This document shows positions 7,541 through 16,195 of a stretch of 64,000 nucleotides of DNA, piece after piece (position 1 is the first letter of the stretch; each line of letters starts with the position of its first letter). The stretch covers positions 682,001 to 746,000 of the forward strand of contig JAHLEH010000001.1 of assembly GCA_018883545.1 (NCBI GenBank). Reading direction: 5' to 3'. Origin of the DNA: Marixanthotalea marina. GTDB lineage: Bacteria > Bacteroidota > Bacteroidia > Flavobacteriales > Flavobacteriaceae. The notes beneath the pieces were generated by a model. It saw only the letters and a program-made list of their open reading frames with translations, ran no database searches and was not told where the DNA came from. The translations under genes and the position numbers were made by a program.

Positions 7541-8590
7541 TTAAGCAACTGTACCTTGGCAACTACTTCCGGCACCAGCTGTACAGCCATAGCAGTGCTG
7601 TGAAATAACAATATCTCTGCCTTCTAGCAATGCTTCGTTATAGTCTGAAATATGCTTGGCTTTGCTATTTACAGGAAGTTCCAACATTTGATTAAAATCG
7701 CAATCATATAAATATCCGTCCCAACTGACCGATAGCGTGTTGGTACACATTACATTCGCCACGGCAGCAGGGTTGTAGGCTTCTACCAACGAATACATGT
7801 AATCTTCATAATTTTCTGAAGCGATTAAAAAGTCCAAAAACCGACTGATGGGCAAATTGGTAATGGCAAACAAATTATGGAACTGAATGCCAAACTCATC
7901 TAAAAGCGCTTTTTTGAAATCTTTTTCCATAGCGGCTTGGTTGGCTGGTAAAAAGGCACCTGAAGGGTTGTAAACCAAATCCAATCGCAAATTACTGTCA
8001 GGCATGCCGTAACCAACAGCGTTTAACATTTTTAAAGCTTCGATGGATTTGTTAAAAACGCCATCGCCACGCTGCTTGTCGGTTTTTCCTTGGGTCCAAT
8101 GTGGCATTGAACTTACCACATGTACATTGTGTTTTTTGAAAAATTCGGGTAAATCATGGTATTTTTTGTTGGCCAGCATGATGGTTAAGTTAGACCGCAC
8201 TATGAAGTCTTTAATGCCAACTTTGGAGGCTTCTTCAACAAACCAACGAAAATGTGGATTCATTTCTGGGGCGCCTCCTGTTAAGTCTAATGTGTGCGCC
8301 TCTGTGTTTTTTATTACATCCAAACATTGTTGCATGGTTTCCTTAGTCATGATTTCCTTCCGATCGGGGCCAGCATCTACATGGCAATGTGAACAGGTCT
8401 GGTTGCACATATAACCCACATTAATTTGAAGAATTTCCAGCTTTTTGGCTTTTAAGTTATGGCCGCTTTCAGAGATTTTTTCTTTGAAAGTTGGTAAATC
8501 CCCACTTTTAAAGATACCATTGGATAATATTTCCAACTGTCTTTTGGTGTTTGCCAGATCGCTTTTCCGCTTGTGTAATGATTTTAACAT
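7541..8590 (-). CDS. arsS: Radical SAM protein ArsS (arsenosugar biosynthesis), cysteine form
   Basis: 349 residues. The [4Fe-4S] radical SAM motif is CNQTCSHC (Cys62, Cys66, Cys69; CxxxCxxC), followed by DLTGGAPEMNP. The C-terminal part has CxxC-type pairs: CTNTL, LYDCDFNQ and the final CYGCTAGAGSSCQG (Cys333, Cys336, Cys344). ArsS is known to attach the 5'-deoxyadenosyl group of SAM to dimethylarsenic, giving the nucleoside precursor of oxo-arsenosugars. Some family members are selenoproteins; here all these positions are ordinary cysteine codons and the frame closes at a normal TAA. It lies between the AhpD-like gene and the TIGR04282 gene. Confidence 0.92.
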   Translation of the reverse strand: MLKSLHKRKSDLANTKRQLEILSNGIFKSGDLPTFKEKISESGHNLKAKKLEILQINVGYMCNQTCSHCHVDAGPDRKEIMTKETMQQCLDVIKNTEAHTLDLTGGAPEMNPHFRWFVEEASKVGIKDFIVRSNLTIMLANKKYHDLPEFFKKHNVHVVSSMPHWTQGKTDKQRGDGVFNKSIEALKMLNAVGYGMPDSNLRLDLVYNPSGAFLPANQAAMEKDFKKALLDEFGIQFHNLFAITNLPISRFLDFLIASENYEDYMYSLVEAYNPAAVANVMCTNTLSVSWDGYLYDCDFNQMLELPVNSKAKHISDYNEALLEGRDIVISQHCYGCTAGAGSSCQGTVA

Positions 8591-8637
8591 GAAATGGATT
8601 TAAGTCTTTCGTCTCCTTTCTTCGGTCTTCTGTCGTA

Positions 8638-8973
8638 CTATTGATCTAGCTTATTCACTTTGTTCATCATTTGTACCCCATGAACCAAAGAAGCACCGCC
8701 ACGAATAGCTGCAGCTACATGCAAAGCTTCCATCATTTCTTCCTTGGTAATGCCGCGTTGCAATCCGTCGCCCGTGTAGGCATCAATACAGTAAGGACAT
8801 TGAATGGTGTGCGATACTGCCAATGCAATCAGCGATTTTTCGCGTTCAGTGAGAGCACCTTCTTCAAATACCTTTCCATAGTAATCAAAAAATTTAGCGC
8901 CCAATTCTTCGTTCCATTCAGATATTTTTCCAAACTTTTTCAAATCGGCTGGGTCGTAATATGTTTTTTGCAT
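8638..8973 (-). CDS. AhpD/carboxymuconolactone decarboxylase-like protein of the arsenosugar cluster
   Basis: 111 residues, one CMD/AhpD helical domain. The redox pair CPYC (Cys59, Cys62) is followed by DAYTGDGLQRGITKEEMMEALHVAAAIRGGASLVHG, the typical core with the proton-relay His and Glu. It fits the peroxidase-like protein that accompanies arsM and arsS in many bacteria (TIGR04169 type). A role in reducing or handling arsenic-thiol intermediates is an inference. As the first gene on the minus strand, it heads the eight-gene cluster; no ArsR gene or clear ArsR site is visible upstream. Confidence 0.88.
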   Translation of the reverse strand: MQKTYYDPADLKKFGKISEWNEELGAKFFDYYGKVFEEGALTEREKSLIALAVSHTIQCPYCIDAYTGDGLQRGITKEEMMEALHVAAAIRGGASLVHGVQMMNKVNKLDQ

Positions 8974-9086
8974 GATAGTAGTTTTTGTTAAGGATAGAAA
9001 TCTACTCGATTAAGTCGGAATAAACAAACCAACTTAACATATAGTGCGATTTTTAAAAGTAATTAGGATAGAACAGTTGTGAATGT

Positions 9087-9094
9087 TAACTTTG
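9087..9094 (+). promoter_or_regulatory. -7 box of manA promoter
   Basis: TAACTTTG matches TAnnTTTG exactly, 32 bases before the manA ATG. Only a weak -33 candidate (TTAG at 9063-9066) is present at the expected distance. Confidence 0.45.
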
Positions 9095-9126
9095 TTGGTG
9101 TTAAAATTAACCAATAAACCCTAATT

Positions 9127-10116
9127 ATGGCATCTAATGCATCCGATTTATATCCTTTAAAATTCCAGCCCATATTTACCTATCGTATGTGGGGTGGCGA
9201 CAAACTAAAAACGGTTCTTCATAAAAATTACACAGAGGAAAGCATTGGGGAGTCTTGGGAAATATCGGATGTGGAAGATAACGAAACCGAGGTGTCCGAA
9301 GGCCATTTAAAAGGGAGAACCCTGAGGGATTTGATAAAGGATTACCAAGAAGATTTCGTAGGAACGAAAGTGTATAGGGATTTTGGCGATGAATTTCCTC
9401 TACTTATTAAATATATTGATGCCAAAACACCATTGTCTATTCAAGTACACCCCAATAACGAGTTGGCCAGGGAACGCCATAATTCCTTCGGGAAAAATGA
9501 AATGTGGTACATTATGCAGGCCGATGATGATGCCGAATTGATAGTGGGTTTTAATAAAGAAGTAACAGAAAAGGAATATGTGGAGCATGTGGAAAATGCA
9601 ACGGTAACCGATATTTTGAATATTGAAAAAGTATCGAAAGGCGATACGTTTTACATTCCTACCGGTAGGGTGCATGCCATAGGTGCCGGTGTTTTGCTAG
9701 CGGAAATTCAGCAAACATCCAATATAACCTACCGTATTTACGATTACGATAGGGTGGACGCCAAAACTGGTGAAAAAAGGGAATTGCACACAGCCTTGGC
9801 CGTAGATGCCATAGATTATAATTTTTATGATACCTACAAAACGGATTATGAGGTTGGGCAAAATGAAGCTTCCAAATTAGTGCATTCGCCTTATTTTAAA
9901 ACCAATATTGTGGAAGTAAAAGGTGAATTGGCCATGGATTATGCCCATTTGGACTCGTTTGTTATTTACATGTGCGTAGAAGGTGCGGCAGTTTTAGAGT
10001 GCAATGGCAAAAATTACAGCCTTAATAAAGGTGAAACCATTTTGTTACCCGCCGCCATTAAACAGGTGGTGCTGATGTCGAAAGAAAAATCCAGGGTTTT
10101 GGAAGTGAGTTTATAA
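9127..10116 (+). CDS. manA: Mannose-6-phosphate isomerase, type I
   Basis: 329 residues of the short bacterial type I phosphomannose isomerase family, which interconverts fructose-6-phosphate and mannose-6-phosphate with zinc in a cupin fold. Zinc and active-site motifs are visible: LIKYIDAKTPLSIQVHPN (QVHPN), KNEMWYIM and YIPTGRVHAIGAGVLLAEIQQTSNITYRIYDYDR. The C-terminal cupin continues to the end. It is a single gene, read toward tRNA-Phe, with a bidirectional terminator between them. It probably supplies mannose units for glycans; no linked sugar cluster is seen, although a GH113-type gene is near. Confidence 0.93.
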   Translation: MASNASDLYPLKFQPIFTYRMWGGDKLKTVLHKNYTEESIGESWEISDVEDNETEVSEGHLKGRTLRDLIKDYQEDFVGTKVYRDFGDEFPLLIKYIDAKTPLSIQVHPNNELARERHNSFGKNEMWYIMQADDDAELIVGFNKEVTEKEYVEHVENATVTDILNIEKVSKGDTFYIPTGRVHAIGAGVLLAEIQQTSNITYRIYDYDRVDAKTGEKRELHTALAVDAIDYNFYDTYKTDYEVGQNEASKLVHSPYFKTNIVEVKGELAMDYAHLDSFVIYMCVEGAAVLECNGKNYSLNKGETILLPAAIKQVVLMSKEKSRVLEVSL

Positions 10117-10130
10117 GATACTCAAAAACA

Positions 10131-10166
10131 AAAAATCCCGTAAACATAATGTTACAGGATTTTTTT
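10131..10166. terminator. Bidirectional terminator between manA and tRNA-Phe
   Basis: An imperfect hairpin joins AAAAATCCCGTAAACAT and ATGTTACAGGATTTTT, with T-runs on both strands. It lies 15 bases after the manA stop and 2 bases after the tRNA 3' end. Confidence 0.8.
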
Positions 10167-10167
10167 G

Positions 10168-10240
10168 TGGTACCTCCAGGAATCGAACCAGGGACACAAG
10201 GATTTTCAGTCCTTTGCTCTACCAACTGAGCTAAGGTACC
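10168..10240 (-). tRNA. tRNA-Phe (anticodon GAA)
   Basis: 73 nt on the minus strand. The acceptor stem GGTACCT pairs with AGGTACC, the anticodon loop is CTGAAAA (GAA), and the T arm carries GGTTCGATTCC. The discriminator base is A. CCA is not encoded (the next bases are CAA), so it must be added by tRNA nucleotidyltransferase. Confidence 0.97.
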
Positions 10241-10255
10241 TCGCCAAAGCGGTTG

Positions 10256-10287
10256 CAAATATATATCCATTTTTTATTATTCCCAAA
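10256..10287 (-). promoter_or_regulatory. Promoter of tRNA-Phe
   Basis: On the minus strand TTTG (10284-10287) is followed after exactly 20 bases by TATATTTG (10256-10263). Both boxes match the Bacteroidetes -33/-7 consensus. The tRNA 5' end is 15 bases downstream of the -7 box. Confidence 0.85.
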
Positions 10288-10403
10288 CTAAAATTTATAA
10301 AAAATGTTTTTGTGATTATTAAGTTGCTTGAGCATATTTTACGTGTATGCCAAACAATTTTTATAATAATTTAATTATCAATAATTATTGTCCGCTCATT
10401 TTG

Positions 10404-10411
10404 TAATTTTG
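10404..10411 (+). promoter_or_regulatory. -7 box upstream of coaX
   Basis: TAATTTTG is an exact TAnnTTTG match, 17 bases before the coaX start. No good -33 box is present. Confidence 0.45.
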
Positions 10412-10428
10412 ACCTTATTCCTAATAAA

Positions 10429-11157
10429 ATGAATTTAATAATAGATGTTGGCAATTCTTTTGTGAAACTGGCCATTTTTAAGGGTGATGAACTTTTGTTT
10501 AAAAAAGTTGTGGAATTAAATGTGCTCGTGAAGCACATTGATATTTTAAGAAGAGAATATACAGCTATTGGCAATGCTATTATAGCTTCTGTTGGTAAGC
10601 TTAAACAAAAAGATTTAGTATACATAAAAGCGTATTTTAATGTTGTTGTTTTGCATGCCGATACAAAGTTGCCTTTTAATAACAGCTATAAAACACCCAG
10701 TACTTTGGGGGTAGATAGAATGGCTTTGGTTGCGGCAGCTGTTAAGCAATTTAAAAATGAAGATGTATTAATAATAGATGCCGGAACTTGTATAACCTAC
10801 GATTTTATTAATGCTAAAAACAACTATTTAGGAGGCGCCATTTCCCCTGGCATTGATATGCGTTATAAATCTTTAAATAATTTAACCGCCAATTTACCGT
10901 TATTGGAGAAAGAATTGCCAGAGGGTATAATTGGAACAACAACAAAAGATTCAATGCATTCTGGTGTTATTAATGGGGTTGTATACGAAATTGATGGTGT
11001 TATAGCGGAATATCAAAGAAAATATTCACATTTAACAGTTATTTTAACAGGTGGCGACGGTAATTTCTTGTCTAAACAATTAAAAAGTACCATATTTGCC
11101 AACTCCAATTTTCTTTTGGAGGGACTTAACTATATTTTGCAATTTAATTTGGACTAA
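10429..11157 (+). CDS. coaX: Type III pantothenate kinase
   Basis: 242 residues of the CoaX family (ASKHA fold), which phosphorylates pantothenate in the first step of coenzyme A synthesis in the cytoplasm. The nucleotide motif NLIIDVGNSFVKLAIF is at the N-terminus. TLGVDRMALVAAA, VLIIDAGTCITYDFI and LGGAISPGIDMRYKSL follow in the family order, with VILTGGDG near the end. Type III enzymes are typically potassium-dependent and insensitive to CoA feedback. The stop overlaps the next start by one base (TAATG), so it leads an envelope-related operon. Confidence 0.95.
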   Translation: MNLIIDVGNSFVKLAIFKGDELLFKKVVELNVLVKHIDILRREYTAIGNAIIASVGKLKQKDLVYIKAYFNVVVLHADTKLPFNNSYKTPSTLGVDRMALVAAAVKQFKNEDVLIIDAGTCITYDFINAKNNYLGGAISPGIDMRYKSLNNLTANLPLLEKELPEGIIGTTTKDSMHSGVINGVVYEIDGVIAEYQRKYSHLTVILTGGDGNFLSKQLKSTIFANSNFLLEGLNYILQFNLD

Positions 11158-12503
11158 TGATAAAAAAACTAATATTAGTTTTTATTGGGGTTTTAACAAT
11201 ACAATCATATGCGCAACAGCGCGGTACTGCTTCACCATATTCTTTTTACGGTATAGGAAGTCTAAAATTTAAGAGCACAGTAGAAAACCGTAGTATGGGA
11301 GGCTTAAGTGTATATGTAGATAGTATTCATGTAAACTTAAGGAATCCCGCATCCTATGCCACAGAAAATATTCAGTTGTTGAGAAATGAAAGTAGACCTG
11401 TAAAATACACTATAGGAGGTAGTTATTCTAGCATTGGATTGCAAACAGAAACCAACAAAGACAATGCGTCTACAACATCATTAGATTACTTGGCACTGTC
11501 GTTGCCCTTGGGGAAATTTGGTGTGGGTTTTGGTTTGGTGCCTTACACATCTGTTGGTTATAAATTAGAGACATTGAACGGTCAAGGAGACAAGGAAAGT
11601 AGATTTACGGGAAAAGGTGGTGTTAATAGGGTGTTTTTGTCTGCTGCCTATTTGATTAAAAAAGGATTAAGTATTGGGGTTGATGCCAATTATAACTTTG
11701 GAAATATAGAGAATGCCAATATATTATATCTCTATGACGATGATGGAATACCTTTGTTTAATCAAACAAGAGAAAACAATAGGTCTAATTTAAGTGGATT
11801 GAGTTTTAATTTTGGACTTTCCTATAGGGGAATGATTTCAGAAAAGTTGCAGTTTGTTTCAGGAATTACCTATTCGCCACAAACCGATCTGACTTCAAAA
11901 AATGAAAGATCGCTTTCTACTATTGCCATTTCATCCAGTACAGAACAAGAGTTTGTAAACAATACGGTTGATATAGATTTGGGTGCATTGGGACTTGACG
12001 AAACAGATTTAATCATGCCTTCTAAGTTTTCTATCGGGGCTGGTATTGGCGCACCTAGAAAATGGTTTGTAGGTGCAGAATATACGTCTTTAAAAACCAG
12101 TAATTTTTCCAATGCACTTTACGATACCAGTGCAACAACCTACGAAGATAGTTACTCATTTTCGGTAGGTGGATTTTTTGTACCAGACTATACATCGTAC
12201 ACTTCTTCTGTGTCAAGTTATTTAAAAAGAGTAACTTACAGGGGTGGTTTGCGCTTCGAAAAGACAGGTTTGAATATAAATAATGAATCTATCAACGAGT
12301 TTGGCATATCTTTTGGTCTAGGATTACCACTGGGTGCCTCTAACACGAATAATATAAGTGGTTTACTGTCTAACATTAATTTTGGATGTGAAATAGGAAA
12401 ACGAGGCACAACAAACAATAATTTAATAAAAGAGAATTTTATTAATTTTCAAATAAGCTTATCTTTGAATGATAGATGGTTTGAAAAGAGTAAGTACAAC
12501 TAA
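11157..12503 (+). CDS. Outer membrane beta-barrel protein, unknown function
   Basis: 448 residues with a signal peptide (cleavage near SYAQQ). The body is rich in alternating hydrophobic and aromatic strands ending in turns, as in a FadL/OmpP1-like or other outer-membrane barrel; the C-terminus ends in amphipathic strands before NDRWFEKSKYN. No catalytic motif is seen. The neighbourhood (coaX, TPR protein, lptC) recurs in flavobacteria as I remember it and suggests an outer-membrane biogenesis context. It is translationally coupled to coaX. The precise role is unknown. Confidence 0.75.
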   Translation: MIKKLILVFIGVLTIQSYAQQRGTASPYSFYGIGSLKFKSTVENRSMGGLSVYVDSIHVNLRNPASYATENIQLLRNESRPVKYTIGGSYSSIGLQTETNKDNASTTSLDYLALSLPLGKFGVGFGLVPYTSVGYKLETLNGQGDKESRFTGKGGVNRVFLSAAYLIKKGLSIGVDANYNFGNIENANILYLYDDDGIPLFNQTRENNRSNLSGLSFNFGLSYRGMISEKLQFVSGITYSPQTDLTSKNERSLSTIAISSSTEQEFVNNTVDIDLGALGLDETDLIMPSKFSIGAGIGAPRKWFVGAEYTSLKTSNFSNALYDTSATTYEDSYSFSVGGFFVPDYTSYTSSVSSYLKRVTYRGGLRFEKTGLNINNESINEFGISFGLGLPLGASNTNNISGLLSNINFGCEIGKRGTTNNNLIKENFINFQISLSLNDRWFEKSKYN

Positions 12504-12531
12504 ATAAACATTATAGAATAAATTTAAAATC

Positions 12532-13917
12532 ATGAAGAAGAATATCACATTGCTATTTTCGCTGCTCTTTTTAGGAGTTGGTTTAGGATTTTCGCAAAAT
12601 GAGCAGGACATTACAGATTTGTCTTTGGTGGACCAATATGTAAAGGCAAAAAATTTCGATGCGGCTTATGAGCCTTTTATGAAAATTAGACAACGTAATC
12701 CAAAGTATAGTCGGGCTATATTTACTTTGGGAGAAGATATTTTGGAATACAAAATTGAAAAGGCTGCTTCAGACGCTGATAAAAAAGCATTTGTAGAAGA
12801 CCAAATTAAGTTATATGAAGAAAGGTTTGAACATTTTGCTAGTGAAACACCTGTTGGATTGTATCAAACCAGGTCTTGCCAGTTGATGTACGAAAACAGA
12901 GAGCTGTTAGGTAAAACGGATTTAGAACTTTATGAATGCTTTGATGCTGTTTATAGGGCGGATAAAGCAGGGTTTAGTAACCCAAAAAGTTTGTACACCT
13001 ATTTTTCTTTAATGGTTGATTTGTACGATGCAGGAAAAAAGCCAGCAGAAGAGTTGTTCAGTAAATATGATGATATTGCGGAAAAAATAGCAGAAGAAGT
13101 AAAAGACAATTCTGAAAAATTAAATGTACTTATAGAAAAGGAAGAAGCGGGTACTGAATTAAATAGAAGAGATGGTCTGTATAAAAGACAACACGAGAGT
13201 TTTCTGCGTGTTTTTGATCAAGTATCAAGTAGTATGGACAGTAAATTAGGTTCTAGAGCCAATTGTGAAAACTTAATACCGCTTTATGAAAAGAATTACG
13301 AGGCTAATAAAACCGATGCGGTTTGGTTGCAACGTGCGGTAAGCAGATTGTTCAATAAAGAATGTACAGAAGATCCATTATATGAGAAAATGGTAAAAGC
13401 TTATGATGAAACAGCACCTTCATCTGACACCAAATACTTTGTTGGTACAGTGCTTTGGAGCAACGGTAAAGAAAATGAGGCCTTAGATTATTTTACCCAA
13501 GCATTTGAATTGCAAACCGATACATATAAAAAAGGAAATATGGCCTATAGAATTGGTTCTATTCTAAAAAATAAAGGAAGATATGGCCAAGCAAGGGATT
13601 ATTTCAGACAGTCTTCGAAATTAAATCCTTCTAACGGAAATCCGTATTTACAGATTGCCTCAATGTACGCCTCAAGTGCCAATAGTTGTGGAGACAGTGT
13701 TTTTAATAAGCAAGCAGTGTATTGGTTAGCGGCAGAAGAAGCCAGAAAAGCAGGCCGTGTAGACCCTACCTTGGCTGGTAGATCAAAACAAGCCGTTGAT
13801 AGTTACATAGGTAGAGCGCCTTCAAAAGAAGATATTTTCAACAAAGGTAATGCTGGAGAAACTATTAGAATTGGTTGTTGGATTGGAGCTTCTGTTACTG
13901 TGCCAGCTATTCAATAA
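12532..13917 (+). CDS. Exported tetratricopeptide repeat protein
   Basis: 461 residues with a signal peptide (LLFSLLFLGVGLGFSQ). TPR-type helices are clear in the second half, for example NGKENEALDYFTQAFELQTD, YKKGNMAYRIGSILKNKGRYGQARDYFRQSSKLNPSNGNPYLQIASMYA. It is expected to be periplasmic and to act as a scaffold. Several cysteines occur (RSQ..C type positions: SRSCQLMYE-like, YECFDA, RANCENL), which may form disulfides. It lies between the outer-membrane protein and lptC; its stop overlaps the lptC start (TAATG), linking it to lipopolysaccharide transport genes. Function is otherwise unknown. Confidence 0.78.
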   Translation: MKKNITLLFSLLFLGVGLGFSQNEQDITDLSLVDQYVKAKNFDAAYEPFMKIRQRNPKYSRAIFTLGEDILEYKIEKAASDADKKAFVEDQIKLYEERFEHFASETPVGLYQTRSCQLMYENRELLGKTDLELYECFDAVYRADKAGFSNPKSLYTYFSLMVDLYDAGKKPAEELFSKYDDIAEKIAEEVKDNSEKLNVLIEKEEAGTELNRRDGLYKRQHESFLRVFDQVSSSMDSKLGSRANCENLIPLYEKNYEANKTDAVWLQRAVSRLFNKECTEDPLYEKMVKAYDETAPSSDTKYFVGTVLWSNGKENEALDYFTQAFELQTDTYKKGNMAYRIGSILKNKGRYGQARDYFRQSSKLNPSNGNPYLQIASMYASSANSCGDSVFNKQAVYWLAAEEARKAGRVDPTLAGRSKQAVDSYIGRAPSKEDIFNKGNAGETIRIGCWIGASVTVPAIQ

Positions 13918-14474
13918 TGCCCAAGGCAGTAATTAATAATATTATTTTAAGCGTAGTCACAGTGTTTACTGTGGCTACGTTTTTTTCATGTGAGGACTAC
14001 TTTAAAGACGTGCAAGAAATAGGTGTGTCGGCAAACGAACCCATTGGTGTGGCCGATACCATAAACGTAGTATATACAGATTCAGGTGTTGTAAAAGCAA
14101 TTTTAATAAGTCCTAAAATGTACGATTACTCAAATCGGGATTTCCCTTTTTACGAGTTTACAGAGGGCGTGAATTTAGAGTTGTTTGATGAGGATAATAA
14201 CAAAACTACCGTGATTTCAGATTATGGCATCTCGTATACCAAAACAGATCTTATAGATTTAAGGGGGAATGTTCAGATAGTGACCCATACCAACGATACC
14301 CTTTTAGCCGAGCAATTGTATTACGACCAAAAAAAAGAATGGGTATTTACCAATAAACCGTTTACTTACATTACGGAATCTGACGTAATTAACGGTAATG
14401 GCTTTTCGTCTGATTCAAAATTCAACAATGTGGAAATTTTTGAATGGGGAGGTAACATAACCGTTGAAGAGTAA
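13917..14474 (+). CDS. lptC: LPS export periplasmic protein LptC
   Basis: 185 residues from the ATG at 13917-13919, which overlaps the TPR gene stop; an earlier in-frame ATG at 13875 would place 14 residues inside the TPR gene and break the signal sequence. The N-terminus is a lipoprotein-like signal (TFFSC). The remainder matches LptC: LFDEDNNKTTVISDYGISYTKTDLIDLRGNVQIVTHTNDTLLAEQLYYDQKKEWVFTNKPFTY is the typical OstA/LptC beta-jellyroll that hands LPS from LptBFG to LptA. Partner lpt genes are not in the window. Confidence 0.85.
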   Translation: MPKAVINNIILSVVTVFTVATFFSCEDYFKDVQEIGVSANEPIGVADTINVVYTDSGVVKAILISPKMYDYSNRDFPFYEFTEGVNLELFDEDNNKTTVISDYGISYTKTDLIDLRGNVQIVTHTNDTLLAEQLYYDQKKEWVFTNKPFTYITESDVINGNGFSSDSKFNNVEIFEWGGNITVEE

Positions 14475-14530
14475 CAAACTTTAATACATTTCTTTTTTCA
14501 TTATCTTTACATAAAACAACATTCAATTTC

Positions 14531-14719
14531 ATGAAATTTTCAAAATTTTTCCAGTACGCCTATTTGGTTTTTGCGGCACTTTTTCTGTATGATGGTTTGG
14601 TAAATTGGGGCAAGGAAAAAGCTTATGTATCTCTGCTTTTGGCTGGATTAGCAATCTTTATGTTTTTCTTCCGAAGAAGGTTCGCTAAAAAATACGATAA
14701 TAAAAACGATTCCAAATAA
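14531..14719 (+). CDS. Small two-helix membrane protein
   Basis: 62 residues with two hydrophobic segments (FFQYAYLVFAALFLYDGLV and AYVSLLLAGLAIFMFFF) and a basic C-terminus (RRRFAKKYDNKN). It ends directly before the start of the CNNM/CorC gene (no spacing), so the two are probably coupled. I do not recognise a family with known function. Confidence 0.75.
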   Translation: MKFSKFFQYAYLVFAALFLYDGLVNWGKEKAYVSLLLAGLAIFMFFFRRRFAKKYDNKNDSK

Positions 14720-16012
14720 ATGGGTGTTTATGTTATAATCATCATTATCACTTTGTTGCTTTCGGCTTTTTTTTCTGGTATGGAGATTGCCTATGTGTCC
14801 TCCAATAAAATCCATATAGAAATTGAAAAAAAACAGGAAGGTGTCCTGGCAAAAGTGTTGGCCAAATTAACGGCTAAACCATCTAAATTTATAACAACCA
14901 TGTTAATAGGTAACAATATTGCATTGGTTATCTATGGGTTTTTTATGGGCGATTTACTGGTGTCGTGGTTTCAGTCTATGTTGCCAACACCTTCGGGGTT
15001 TTTAAACTATATGCTTAACGATTTAAGCCTCCTAACGCAAACGGTTATTTCGACATTGCTTATATTGATAACGGCCGAGTTTTTACCAAAAGTGTTTTTT
15101 CAAATTTATTCGAATTCTTTGCTAAAAATTTTGGCTATCCCTGCCTATGTTTTTTATGTGTTGTTTACGTTTATTTCAGATTTTGTTATCTGGATTTCAG
15201 ATTTTGTACTGAAACATTTTTTTAAGACTGAAGGCGACCAAATTCAAATGGCATTTACCAAAGTAGAACTAGGTAATTACATAAGTGAACAGATGGAATC
15301 GGTAGAAGAGCATGAAGAAATAGACAACGAGATTCAAATATTTCAAAATGCCCTAGAATTTTCGGAAGTAAAGGCGCGCGATGTTATGGTGCCCAGAACA
15401 GAGATTACAGCGGTAGATATTAACGAAAACACAAAAACATTAAACGCCCTTTTTACTGAAACAGGGTATACAAAAATATTGGTTTATAAAGATACCATTG
15501 ACGATATTTTGGGCTATGTACATTCTTTTGAATTGTTCAAAAAACCTAAGGATATTAAATCGGTTATGGTGCCTGTAGAGTTTGTGCCAGGTACCGTATT
15601 TATACATGATGTGCTTAATATTTTAATAAAAAAGCGTAAAAGTATTGCTGTTGTTTTAGATGAATATGGCGGCACTTCGGGTATTATGACGGTAGAGGAC
15701 ATTGTGGAGGAGTTGTTTGGCGAAATTGAAGACGAGCATGACAGTGTTGATTTAATAGAGGAAAAAATAGAAGATAAGCTTTTTAAGTTCTCTGCACGCT
15801 TAGATGTTGATTATGTTAACGAAACCTATAAGGTTAACCTGCCTGAAAGTGAAAACTACGATACCATTGGTGGATTGATTGTAGACCATACGGAGGAAAT
15901 CCCTTCTCAAAACGAAGTAATTATTGTAAACAATGTGTTTCAATTCACTATTTTAGAAGTTTCAAACACCAAAATAGATTTGGTGGAACTTAAAATTCTG
16001 GAAGAAGATTGA
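14720..16012 (+). CDS. CNNM/CorC (hemolysin C-like) transmembrane transporter protein
   Basis: 430 residues. An N-terminal DUF21/CNNM domain with about four membrane segments (residues 1-180; LLLSAFFSGMEIAYVSSNK is the family signature) is followed by a CBS-pair (about 200-330; VMVPRTEITAVD and KKRKSIAVVLDEYGGTSGIMTVEDIVEELFGEIEDEHD) and a CorC_HlyC C-terminal domain. The family is linked to magnesium/cobalt efflux and, in Bacteroidetes, includes GldE-like proteins; this one is not next to gldD or ssb, so I do not call it gldE. It follows a small membrane protein without a gap. Confidence 0.9.
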   Translation: MGVYVIIIIITLLLSAFFSGMEIAYVSSNKIHIEIEKKQEGVLAKVLAKLTAKPSKFITTMLIGNNIALVIYGFFMGDLLVSWFQSMLPTPSGFLNYMLNDLSLLTQTVISTLLILITAEFLPKVFFQIYSNSLLKILAIPAYVFYVLFTFISDFVIWISDFVLKHFFKTEGDQIQMAFTKVELGNYISEQMESVEEHEEIDNEIQIFQNALEFSEVKARDVMVPRTEITAVDINENTKTLNALFTETGYTKILVYKDTIDDILGYVHSFELFKKPKDIKSVMVPVEFVPGTVFIHDVLNILIKKRKSIAVVLDEYGGTSGIMTVEDIVEELFGEIEDEHDSVDLIEEKIEDKLFKFSARLDVDYVNETYKVNLPESENYDTIGGLIVDHTEEIPSQNEVIIVNNVFQFTILEVSNTKIDLVELKILEED

Positions 16013-16160
16013 ATCTAAAAAACATAAAATAATTAATGCGCTTTTCCGCTTTTATTATTTAATAGAAAATGGTATTTTCGCGCACGATATTTTAGCTTCA
16101 ACCAAACGTAACTAAATATAAACAAGACATTTTCAATTAGTATTGATATTAACAAAATAG

Positions 16161-16179
16161 ATCCGCTTGGCGGATTTTT
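16161..16179 (+). terminator. Hairpin followed by T-run, upstream of the foldase gene
   Basis: ATCCGC and GCGGAT pair around a short loop and are followed by TTTT. It ends the coaX-to-CorC group, only 17 bases before the next start, so it could also act as a regulatory leader hairpin. Confidence 0.55.
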
Positions 16180-16195
16180 AAAACTTTAATGACAG

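Noticed and set aside
8974..9126. ArsR-type operator for the arsenosugar cluster
   Set aside because: I looked for an inverted repeat of the ATCAA...TTGAT type and for a TAnnTTTG box on the minus strand; nothing convincing is present.
13875..13916. Longer lptC start
   Set aside because: It lies inside the TPR gene and would disturb the lipoprotein signal; the coupled TAATG start is better.
14720..16012. gldE (gliding motility)
   Set aside because: The domain order is the same, but gldD and ssb are not adjacent, so only the general CNNM/CorC name is supported.
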